The notes beneath the pieces were generated by a model. The model made no database searches. It worked only from the letters and a program-made list of their open reading frames with translations, and was not told the DNA's origin. Positions 54,043 through 60,867 of a stretch of DNA of 64,000 nucleotides are shown here, piece after piece; within the stretch, counting starts at the first letter, position 1, and every line of letters begins with the position of its first letter. The stretch is from Maricaulis sp047308265 (lineage in GTDB: Bacteria > Pseudomonadota > Alphaproteobacteria > Caulobacterales > Maricaulaceae), in the NCBI RefSeq assembly GCF_047308265.1, contig NZ_JBKQWY010000007.1:1-64000 (forward strand), read 5' to 3'. The position numbers and the translations under genes were made by a program.

Positions 54043-55392
54043 ATGTTTGCCAAGACTGCTTCGTCCTTCGTCCGTCTCGTTTCTGCCCAGGATGCCGAAG
54101 CGGCTATCCAGGCCTTGCCTGACGCCCAGCGTGGCCTCGCGGCCCGTTTCACCGGCAAGCCGGGGCAGATCGTATTGCTGCCGGGCGATGCGGAAGTTGC
54201 AGCCTGGCTGGGCATTGGATCGGGTACGGATGTGTTTGTTCTGGGCCATGCCGCTAAAACCCTGCCCGCCGGGGATTGGTCGATCGCGAATTTGCCCGAT
54301 GGATGGGATCCCACGCTCTGCACCACCGCGTGGGCTCTGGGCGGGTATACATTTGATAGGTTCAAGCCGGCTGGGATCGAGCTCGCTCGCCTGTGTCCGC
54401 CGGCGGCAGCAGACACTGAAGACGCCCGGCGTATTGCTGAAGGGGTGATGCTCAGCCGCGATCTCATCAATACGCCTGCCGATCGCATGGGGCCGGAGGG
54501 TCTCGAGGCAGCGGCACGGAAATTGGCCGAGCGCCACGGCGCCACGGTTTCGGTTGTGACGGGCGATGATTTGCTGACCCAGAATTATCCGATGATCCAC
54601 GCGGTCGGGCGCGCTGCATCGGAAGCGCCCCGTCTGATCGAGCTGGAATGGGGCAATCCGGATCACCCGCGCATTGCCCTGGTCGGCAAGGGTGTATGTT
54701 TCGACAGCGGTGGTCTGGATATCAAGGCCGCGGCTTATATGCGGCTTATGAAGAAGGATATGGGCGGGGCAGCCAATGTTCTCGGTCTGGCGCACATGAT
54801 CATGTCGGCGGGTCTGAATATCCGCCTGCACGTTCTTGTCCCGGCTGTAGAAAACGCCGTGGGCGCGGGCGCCTTCCGGCCCGGTGACGTCCTGGACAGC
54901 CGCCAGGGTCTGACTGTTGAAATTGACAATACCGATGCCGAGGGGCGTCTGGTGCTCGGGGATGCATTGACCAAGGCGGGTGAGCATGATCCTGCGCTGG
55001 TCATTGATATGGCGACGCTGACGGGCGCAGCCCGAGTGGCCCTGGGACCGGAGGTCATGCCCTTCTATACGGATGACAACGAGCTGGCTTTGGATCTGGC
55101 CGAATCGGGAATAACCACGGCTGACCCTTTGTGGCGCATGCCCTTGTGGGAGGGGTATGATCGCTGGATGGACGGGTCCATCTCTGACCTGGTCAATGGC
55201 GCGGATACGCCTTTCGCCGGGTCGATCACAGCCGCACTCTTCCTGCGCCGATTTGCGCCATCATCCGCACCCTGGGTCCATTTTGATATCTTTGGCTGGA
55301 ATCCGAAGGATCGCCCCGGCCGTCCGAAAGGCGGAGAGTCCCAAGCATCGCGCGCCATTTACCATATGCTTAAGAAACGCTTCCTAGATTAG
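54043..55392 (+). CDS. Leucyl aminopeptidase family protein (M17)
   Basis: A cytosolic two-metal aminopeptidase of 449 residues. The C-terminal catalytic domain has VGKGVCFDSGGLDIK, MKKDMGGAANVLGLA and the family signature NTDAEGRLVLGDAL. It is on the short side for PepA (about 500) and fits the PepB-like branch. The ATG at 54043 has AGGTGAT 7 bases upstream; upstream TTG (54022) and GTG (54031) codons are in frame. It is divergent from tadD. Confidence 0.92.
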   Translation: MFAKTASSFVRLVSAQDAEAAIQALPDAQRGLAARFTGKPGQIVLLPGDAEVAAWLGIGSGTDVFVLGHAAKTLPAGDWSIANLPDGWDPTLCTTAWALGGYTFDRFKPAGIELARLCPPAAADTEDARRIAEGVMLSRDLINTPADRMGPEGLEAAARKLAERHGATVSVVTGDDLLTQNYPMIHAVGRAASEAPRLIELEWGNPDHPRIALVGKGVCFDSGGLDIKAAAYMRLMKKDMGGAANVLGLAHMIMSAGLNIRLHVLVPAVENAVGAGAFRPGDVLDSRQGLTVEIDNTDAEGRLVLGDALTKAGEHDPALVIDMATLTGAARVALGPEVMPFYTDDNELALDLAESGITTADPLWRMPLWEGYDRWMDGSISDLVNGADTPFAGSITAALFLRRFAPSSAPWVHFDIFGWNPKDRPGRPKGGESQASRAIYHMLKKRFLD

Positions 55393-55428
55393 CGCCTCAA
55401 CCTCGAAGAGGCGTTCAGGGAGTGGAGC

Positions 55429-55830
55429 ATGGTGTCCCATGCAATGATGTCGCTTGAGATGATGCATCGTGTGTCGAGCGATACGGTGAAAGGCGAACAG
55501 CCGGACCTGACAGGGCGTCAGTTCGCGCTTTTGCTGGCGATTTTCATGCGCCCGGGCCCGCATGCCGTGCGGGACCTGGCCCGTGATCTGGATATGCCCA
55601 AACCGGCAATCTCCCGGGCATTGACGGTACTGGAAAACCACGGATTTGTCCGACGCAAGAAGGATCGACGCGACAAGCGTGATATCTCCGTGCATCGCAC
55701 TGTCAAAGGCGCCGTTTTCCTGTACGACTATGGCGAGAATGTCGCTCACCGTGCCGAGGAAACTGCCTCATGTCTTCGCTGGATCCCCGCCTCACGCTCG
55801 CCCGCCCCGACCTTGCCGACCGCGCATTAG
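55429..55830 (+). CDS. MarR-type winged-helix regulator
   Basis: The 133-residue protein carries a MarR-like winged helix: LTGRQFALLLAIFMRPGPHA, DLARDLDMPKPAISRALTVL (recognition helix) and the wing GFVRRKKDRRDKRDISVHRT. It is short for MarR, and its last 20 residues are encoded in the region that also begins the NlpC/P60 gene (61-base overlap in another frame). That tail looks unconserved. GGGAG precedes the ATG. It probably acts with the overlapping gene or the upstream peptidase gene. Confidence 0.82.
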   Translation: MVSHAMMSLEMMHRVSSDTVKGEQPDLTGRQFALLLAIFMRPGPHAVRDLARDLDMPKPAISRALTVLENHGFVRRKKDRRDKRDISVHRTVKGAVFLYDYGENVAHRAEETASCLRWIPASRSPAPTLPTAH

Positions 55831-56645
55831 AAGGTCAGGTCGAGGCCGAGCGATTTGTTGACCCGGTGCTCTATCAGGCCAGTGTGTCAGCCGCACCGAT
55901 CCGACGCCAGCCGCACCCTGACGGTGCCATGGATGACCAGCTGTTGTTCGGGGACGCGTTTGCCGTCCTGGAAGTCGTTGATGGCTGGGCCTGGGGCCAA
56001 TCCCGCAGCGATGATTATGTCGGCTGGGTGGATGTGGCCGGGTTGAGCCAGACATGCCGTCCGGTCGATCATCGTATCTCGGTCCTTCGGACTTATGTGT
56101 TCAGCGAGCCTGATTTCAAATCAGCGCCGCGCGCATTGTTGTCCCTGAATTCCTGCTTCAAGGCCGGGCGTCGCGACGGGCGTTTTGTGGAGGTGGAAGG
56201 TCTGGGCTGGGTCACGGCGGCGCATTGTTCGAGGCTTGATGAGACGGCGGATGATTTCGTGGCCGTCGCTGAAGGTTTTCTCGGAGCGCCCTATTTGTGG
56301 GGTGGGAAGGAGAGCCTGGGTCTGGACTGTTCGGGCCTGGTGCAGATGGCGCTCGCCGCGTCGGGTGTGGCCATTCCGCGAGATGCCGACCAGCAGGAAG
56401 CCTGGGCGCTTGACCATGGCGCTATCGTGCCTGCAGGCGCGGAACTGGCACGAGGAGACGTGGTTTTCTGGCCCGGACATGTCGGTCTGATGACCGATAG
56501 CGAACATTTCTTGCATGCCAATGCCGGCTTCATGGATGTGACGCTTGAGCCGTTCTCAGAGGCTGAGGCGCGTATTCGGGCTGCAGAAAACCCCGTTCGC
56601 AATCGGGTCCGTCTGGCGTTTTATTCTCCACCCGGCCTGTTCTGA
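55770..56645 (+). CDS. NlpC/P60 (C40) cell-wall peptidase with SH3-type domains
   Basis: The 291-residue protein has bacterial SH3-like segments in the first half (GDAFAVLEVVDGWAWGQ, DDYVGWVDVAGL). A C-terminal NlpC/P60 domain carries the catalytic Cys in GLDCSGLVQMAL and two His (WPGHVGLMTD, FLHANAGFMD). It should cut peptide bonds such as gamma-D-Glu-diaminopimelate in peptidoglycan stems. No signal peptide is seen, which fits the cytoplasmic peptide-recycling type. GAGGAA lies 9 bases before the ATG. Confidence 0.9.
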   Translation: MSSLDPRLTLARPDLADRALEGQVEAERFVDPVLYQASVSAAPIRRQPHPDGAMDDQLLFGDAFAVLEVVDGWAWGQSRSDDYVGWVDVAGLSQTCRPVDHRISVLRTYVFSEPDFKSAPRALLSLNSCFKAGRRDGRFVEVEGLGWVTAAHCSRLDETADDFVAVAEGFLGAPYLWGGKESLGLDCSGLVQMALAASGVAIPRDADQQEAWALDHGAIVPAGAELARGDVVFWPGHVGLMTDSEHFLHANAGFMDVTLEPFSEAEARIRAAENPVRNRVRLAFYSPPGLF

Positions 56646-56656
56646 GACTAGATACA

Positions 56657-56683
56657 AAAAAGCCCGGTTTGATACCGGGCTTT
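56657..56683. terminator. Bidirectional terminator between the NlpC/P60 and cytochrome c genes
   Basis: AAAGCCCGGT (56659-56668) pairs with ACCGGGCTTT (56674-56683) around TTGAT. The A-run on its left gives a T-run for the minus-strand cytochrome gene. Confidence 0.88.
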
Positions 56684-56711
56684 CGTGCAATCTGTATGCG
56701 AGTGATCAGGG

Positions 56712-57464
56712 CTATTGATCGCCGTCTGTCTCAACGGTGTCTTCTACAGCCTCTTGCAGATCGTCCGCGATGTTTTCGACCGCGTCAGCATCGGTGCTCT
56801 CGGTGAGCGTCTCTGCTGCATCTCCAAGGGCTTCAGCAGCATCTTCGACCTGGGCAGCGGTTTCGCCCGCTGTGTCTTCAACTGAATCGATAGCCGCAGC
56901 CAGCGGTGCAGGGAGCGGGGCGGGATCGTTGGACAGGGAGCGCAAGTACGCGATCAGGTTGATTCGGTCGGCTTCATTGCGCAGGCCGGCGAAGGACATC
57001 GCTGTGCCGTTGGCATAATTGCGCGGGCTTTCCAGGAAACCGTCCAGAGCTTCATAGGTCCAGTCGCCTCCCAAGCCTTGCAAGGCAGCGGAGTACCCAA
57101 AGCCGGCAATGCTGGCGACCGGTCGATTCACGGTGTTCCACAGATTGGGGCCGGTACCCGTGGCACCGCCCTCATTGAATGTGTGGCAAGACGTGCAGCG
57201 ACGCGCGACACGTTCGCCAGCGGTCAAATCAGCGGAAGCCAGCAGAACGCCATAATCCGTCGGGCCTTCGATGACTTCTTCGACGTCTTGTGCGCCTGCG
57301 CCACCCAGGGCGTCCCAGTCGACGGGATAAGCGACGTGTTCTTCGTCCAAGGCCAGAGAGTCGTGGGAGCCGACCAGCATGCCGCCCAGCTGGCTAATTA
57401 CGATAACGACAAGCACACCGCCGATAACGACGCCAAATACTTTGTTCCAGAAGAGATCGCCCAT
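56712..57464 (-). CDS. Membrane-anchored class I cytochrome c (CycM-like) with acidic tail
   Basis: The 250-residue protein has an uncleaved N-terminal anchor (residues about 9-31, VFGVVIGGVLVVIVISQLGG) and one heme site CTSCHT (Cys90, Cys93, His94). The likely axial Met is in NGTAMSFAGL. It resembles CycM, which carries electrons from the bc1 complex to aa3 oxidase in alphaproteobacteria. Residues about 190-250 form an Ala/Glu/Asp-rich tail (ETAAQVEDAAEALGDAAETL) not needed for the heme fold; it could dock to a partner. GGGGGCG precedes the ATG at 57464. Confidence 0.92.
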   Translation of the reverse strand: MGDLFWNKVFGVVIGGVLVVIVISQLGGMLVGSHDSLALDEEHVAYPVDWDALGGAGAQDVEEVIEGPTDYGVLLASADLTAGERVARRCTSCHTFNEGGATGTGPNLWNTVNRPVASIAGFGYSAALQGLGGDWTYEALDGFLESPRNYANGTAMSFAGLRNEADRINLIAYLRSLSNDPAPLPAPLAAAIDSVEDTAGETAAQVEDAAEALGDAAETLTESTDADAVENIADDLQEAVEDTVETDGDQ

Positions 57465-57852
57465 AGACGCCCCCGAGTCAGACAGGTTGAAAATCCGCCC
57501 GTGTTTGGCATGAGCCGCTCGCACAGGCAACCGGTCTGAGCGTTGGAACGCAGGTCAAGCCCATGAAATCGGGTGAGACATAGCGTCTCAGCTCTGAATG
57601 GTCGGTTCATCTAGGGCTCATCTAGCTGGCCGGATTCTGACGGGAAGTTAGCCTGTATGTGAATGGGATTTAAAGGTTGTGGAGTCTGTGCAACAGCCTG
57701 TTCGCAACTGCGGAAACAAGACGATTTGGTGCACCTGTCCCTCTTGTGTTCGGCCCGTCCAGATCTGAAATAGCGCCCGACGAGCGGCGCCAGCAGGTGT
57801 TGGTCGTCGCTACCCAAACCCCCGAGTTAATTCAAAAAATAGAGAGTACACC
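57465..57852. other. Divergent non-coding region between cytochrome c and outer-membrane barrel genes
   Basis: About 390 bases without a convincing gene, probably holding both divergent promoters. An 8-base direct repeat TCATCTAG occurs at 57607-57614 and 57618-57625, one helical turn apart. No domain is seen in the short open frames here. Confidence 0.5.
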
Positions 57853-58362
57853 ATGCTTCGTACCATTGCGCTGTCTGCCGTTTCCGCCATCGCTGTTGCC
57901 GCCGGTGCCCAAGCCCAGGACTGGACCCTGGAAGCGGGCTACGAGTACATCGACGCGGACATCGTCAACCTGAACACCGTCGCTCTGCGCGCCGGTTACG
58001 ACTTCAATGACTATTTTGGTGTTGAAGGCCAAGCCAATTTCGGCCTGACCGACGATGATGTGAACATCGCTGGCACCAATGTCGACATCTCCATGGATTA
58101 TGCCTTCTCTGGCTTCCTGGTGGCGCAGTATCCGGTGACCGAGCAGCTCAACGTGTTTGCCCGCGCTGGCTACACCTATGCCGAGATCGACGCCGACGTT
58201 GCCAACATCACCGTTTCCGATGATGACAGTGCTGCTGCCTTCGGCGTGGGTGCCGAATACTTCTTCACCGAGCGTTCCGGTGTGCGTTTCGACTACACCC
58301 GTTACGACTTCGACGATTTTGACGGTTTCTCCCTGTCCTACGTTCACCGTTTCGGTGGCTAA
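57853..58362 (+). CDS. Small outer-membrane beta-barrel protein (OmpA/porin-like)
   Basis: The 169-residue protein has a signal peptide (VSAIAVAAGAQAQ) and an eight-strand-type barrel: WTLEAGYEYIDADIVNLNTV, LRAGYDFNDYFGVEGQANFG, AFGVGAEYFF, ending SLSYVHRFGG. The role (structural, adhesion or small-solute pore) cannot be told. Codons are strongly biased (GGT, CGT, GTT), pointing to high expression. GAGAG precedes the ATG. A terminator follows, then the decayed end of a second copy. Confidence 0.9.
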   Translation: MLRTIALSAVSAIAVAAGAQAQDWTLEAGYEYIDADIVNLNTVALRAGYDFNDYFGVEGQANFGLTDDDVNIAGTNVDISMDYAFSGFLVAQYPVTEQLNVFARAGYTYAEIDADVANITVSDDDSAAAFGVGAEYFFTERSGVRFDYTRYDFDDFDGFSLSYVHRFGG

Positions 58363-58390
58363 GGCCTGACAGATCGTCTGATCAATTGGA

Positions 58391-58420
58391 AAGCCGGTTC
58401 CCCAGGGAGCCGGCTTTTCT
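58391..58420 (+). terminator. Terminator after the outer-membrane barrel gene
   Basis: AAGCCGGTTCC (58391-58401) pairs with GGAGCCGGCTT (58406-58416) with one wobble, followed by TTTTCT. Confidence 0.88.
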
Positions 58421-58555
58421 ATGCGTGCAAGGCCAACCCGCGCGGATTTAATCAAGCTTCTCGCGAGTTCAGGTGTTCGTTTTGACTACGACCGGTATGG
58501 CATGGAGGATTATCAAGGCGTCTCCACCGCGTATTTTCACCGTTTCCAGTTGTGA
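58421..58555 (+). pseudogene. Decayed 3' end of a second outer-membrane barrel gene
   Basis: From 58469 the sequence encodes SGVRFDYDRY followed by GMEDYQGVSTAYFHRFQL and a TGA at 58553-58555. Over these 28 residues, 16 are identical to the end of the barrel protein just upstream (SGVRFDYTRY...SLSYVHRFGG), including the final HRF. The frame opens at an ATG at 58421, directly after the terminator, but the first 16 residues have no signal peptide and there is no ribosome site. It looks like the leftover end of a tandem duplicate that lost its front. Confidence 0.75.
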
Positions 58556-58730
58556 CGCCGGCACGGGTTAGTCCGTGTTCTAACTCGCGAAAGCGTGAAG
58601 AGGCTGTGTGGTCTAGCCCGGTTTAATCCCTGAAATTGCATCCCAAATAGCTCGTCATCGGACGATACTCCCCGGCGTTGCCCAGATCCCCCCGGCTAGG
58701 CAGCGTCGGGACAGCGAAAGGATGCGCACA

Positions 58731-59300
58731 ATGTCCCGATTTGACGTTCTCAATGAAAGCAACGCCCCGCAAGCGTCTCTGGCGACCTTCGAGGCCGTGA
58801 AAGAAAACTACGGCTTCCTGCCCAATCTGATGGGTATCCTCGGGGCCTCACCGGCCGCCGTTGAAGCCTATGCCACTCTCTCCGGCATTTTCGGCAAGAC
58901 GGATCTGACCCCGGTCGAGCAGCAGGTTGTCCTGCAGACGGTGAATTTCGAAAACAATTGTACCTATTGTGTCGCGGCTCACTCGGGCATTTCACAACGG
59001 GTCGGCATGGCCGAAGACGTTCTGGAAGCCCTGCGCAATGGAACAACTCTCCCGGACGCCAAGCTGGAAGCCCTGAGTGCCTTCACCCGGATTGTGGTCC
59101 GTGAACGCGGTTATGCCAGCGACGACCAGATCGATGCCTTCCTGGCCGCCGGTTACACCAAGGGCAATGTGCTGGACGTGGTCCTGGGTGTCTCTTTGAA
59201 GACGCTCTCCAACTACACCAATCATATCGCAGAAACGCCGCTCGACGGTGTCTTCCAAGGTTTCGCCTGGACTCGTCCCGAGTTGGCGTCTGCCGAGTAA
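58731..59300 (+). CDS. AhpD-like / carboxymuconolactone decarboxylase family protein
   Basis: The 189-residue protein has the AhpD-type active site CTYCVAAHSG (two Cys and His) in an all-helical fold. Such proteins are thiol peroxidase-like or reduce partner enzymes, and many are of unproven function. AAAGGA lies 8 bases before the ATG at 58731; an ATG at 58722 is also in frame. A strong terminator follows. Confidence 0.9.
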   Translation: MSRFDVLNESNAPQASLATFEAVKENYGFLPNLMGILGASPAAVEAYATLSGIFGKTDLTPVEQQVVLQTVNFENNCTYCVAAHSGISQRVGMAEDVLEALRNGTTLPDAKLEALSAFTRIVVRERGYASDDQIDAFLAAGYTKGNVLDVVLGVSLKTLSNYTNHIAETPLDGVFQGFAWTRPELASAE

Positions 59301-59322
59301 GACACACAGTCGACGACCTTGA

Positions 59323-59350
59323 AGGGGGCTGGTCTCAGCCCCCTTTTTTT
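59323..59350 (+). terminator. Rho-independent terminator after the AhpD-like gene
   Basis: AGGGGGCTG (59323-59331) pairs with CAGCCCCCT (59336-59344), GTCT loop, followed by a run of T. Confidence 0.93.
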
Positions 59351-59396
59351 GACTAATATCTGGAGCGTTTTGCGAAGACCTTGGTCTCCAGGTGGC

Positions 59397-60314
59397 TCAG
59401 TCCTGATTGATCCAGTCTTCCAGCAACCGGCTGGCAATGGCGAGCCGAGGCGGGATGCTGGCCTCCGCGTGTGTACCCTCCATCATCGAGCGGATCTCCT
59501 GGCGGCTGAACCACCGGGCGGCTTCCAGTTCATGTGTGTCCACGGTCAAAGCTGTATTGGTGACGGGTGCCGTCAGTCCGATCATCAGTGATGACGGGAA
59601 AGGCCAGGGTTGTCCGAACACATACTGGATGCCGGCCATATCCACTTTCACGCCAGCCTCTTCGTGGAGCTCGCGGGCGCAGGCTTCTTCAAGTGTTTCA
59701 CCCGGTTCAACAAATCCTGCGAGGGCTGACCACATACCGACAGGCCAGCTGGCCTGGCGACCCAGAAGGCAATGATCACCGTCCGTTGCCAGCATGATCA
59801 CAACCGGATCAACGCGTGGAAAATGTTCCGCCTCGCACTGGGTACAGATCCGTTTGGCTCCACCGGCCGCGATGCGGGTCTTACCGCCGCACCGGGAACA
59901 ATAGGGATGGCTGGCATGCCAGTTCACCAGGGCCAATCCCTGTGCCAACACCCCTGATTCCGATGGAGGCATAACCATGACCGCCTGGCGTGTGTCGGTG
60001 AACTGGCCCGCCTCAACACTGTCGAGCTCATCTGGTGCGGCCAGGGCGAAACAGGCAAATTCGCCCCAGTGTCCAAGGAAGTAAGCCTCACCGTCCGGCG
60101 CGAGCGCACGTGCGGCATCCCGTTCCAGCCAGGCAAGCGCACCGGTCGAGGTGACCAGCGGGCGTCGTGACGAGAACAGAATATAGCGTGCCGACGGGCT
60201 GTCTGGCAGCTGGGCCAGAGCCGTTTCATCGCGCCGCAGGGCATCGCCCCGGTCGAGTGGATTGCCGGCAAATATCATCGGTTTGTCGGCGGGCAGGCGG
60301 GCGCGATCATTCAT
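59397..60314 (-). CDS. nudC: NAD(H) diphosphatase NudC (also an RNA NAD-decapping enzyme family)
   Basis: NudC splits NADH/NAD into NMN and AMP and removes NAD caps from RNA. The 305-residue protein has a zinc ribbon (CSRCGG and ICTQCEAEH), the Nudix box GFVEPGETLEEACARELHEE, and the NudC-specific GQPWPFPSSLMIG after it. The N-terminal domain is normal in length. GGAGAGAC precedes the ATG. Confidence 0.95.
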   Translation of the reverse strand: MNDRARLPADKPMIFAGNPLDRGDALRRDETALAQLPDSPSARYILFSSRRPLVTSTGALAWLERDAARALAPDGEAYFLGHWGEFACFALAAPDELDSVEAGQFTDTRQAVMVMPPSESGVLAQGLALVNWHASHPYCSRCGGKTRIAAGGAKRICTQCEAEHFPRVDPVVIMLATDGDHCLLGRQASWPVGMWSALAGFVEPGETLEEACARELHEEAGVKVDMAGIQYVFGQPWPFPSSLMIGLTAPVTNTALTVDTHELEAARWFSRQEIRSMMEGTHAEASIPPRLAIASRLLEDWINQD

Positions 60315-60388
60315 GATGTCTCTCCGGTTCTGAGCCCTAGATAATCGGTCTGCGTCATTCAGGCACGGGGTGTGCTGAGAAAAATATC

Positions 60389-60416
60389 TTGCATATGAGA
60401 ATGAGTCGCAAATAAT
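60389..60416 (+). promoter_or_regulatory. Fur-box-like site within a promoter for the 74-residue gene
   Basis: TGAGAATGAGTCGCA (60396-60410) is an imperfect 7-1-7 palindrome close to the Fur/iron-box type TGAGAATGATTCTCA. It lies between a possible -35 TTGCAT (60389-60394) and -10 AATAAT (60411-60416), 16 bases apart, so a bound repressor would block the polymerase. Confidence 0.5.
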
Positions 60417-60439
60417 GAGGTTTCAACAGGAGGTGCAAG

Positions 60440-60664
60440 ATGAGTCTGTTCCATCAATGCCAGCCCGAGAGCCCGATGAATGCGGGGCCTTGCGGACATG
60501 CCGTTCGCGAGTGGCTGGAGACCCAGAGCCGTGTGATTGCGTACTGGCGTGAACTACTTCTGGCAGAGGGCGGGGAGGATCAGCTCATTGCAGCGCTCGA
60601 TGATCATGCGCTTTTTCTTCAATCCGCGATCATGCAGTCGTCTGACACGCGCGCGTGTAACTAA
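60440..60664 (+). CDS. Small conserved-looking protein of unknown function
   Basis: The 74-residue protein has no signal peptide or membrane segment. It is helical, with two Cys near the start (FHQCQPESPMNAGPCGHAVR), then a Trp-rich helix (EWLETQSRVIAYWRELLLAE) and one late Cys. The excellent ribosome site AGGAGGT, 8 bases before the ATG, shows it is a real gene. The Fur-box-like promoter upstream suggests expression under iron limitation. I recognise no family, and the Cys and His residues could bind a metal. Confidence 0.75.
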   Translation: MSLFHQCQPESPMNAGPCGHAVREWLETQSRVIAYWRELLLAEGGEDQLIAALDDHALFLQSAIMQSSDTRACN

Positions 60665-60704
60665 GCGGGCTGTGTGTCGATGGTCAGGTTTGTGATCCAC
60701 TCTC

Positions 60705-60733
60705 TTGCGCTCTGCGCGCGCCCGCGCGATATA
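60705..60733 (+). promoter_or_regulatory. Promoter of the SRP RNA gene
   Basis: TTGCGC (60705-60710) and GATATA (60728-60733) are 17 bases apart. The RNA's first paired base, G60740, lies seven bases past the -10, where transcription would be expected to start. Confidence 0.6.
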
Positions 60734-60739
60734 GGGGAT

Positions 60740-60835
60740 GGAAGATCGGCGGTGGACGAGATCCTCGCCAACCCGGTCAGGTCCGGAAGGAAGCAGCCGT
60801 AACGAGTTTTGTCTCGGGTCGCTGTCCGGTCTTCC
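60740..60835 (+). ncRNA. ffs: Signal recognition particle RNA (4.5S RNA)
   Basis: The RNA pairs with Ffh and FtsY to target membrane proteins. The conserved core GGTCAGGTCCGGAAGGAAGC and the following AGCCGTAAC are present, as is the matching CTCGGGTCGCTGTCCGG on the other side. The ends GGAAGATCGG and CCGGTCTTCC close the long stem. The length of about 96 bases is normal for alphaproteobacteria. It sits directly before dnaX, a common order. Ends are estimated from the closing stem. Confidence 0.93.
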
Positions 60836-60867
60836 ACTTGAGTTTCCGAGACACGACGGGATCCCCC

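Noticed and set aside
57832..58455. A 207-codon minus-strand frame
   Set aside because: It is antisense to the barrel gene and reflects its codon bias.
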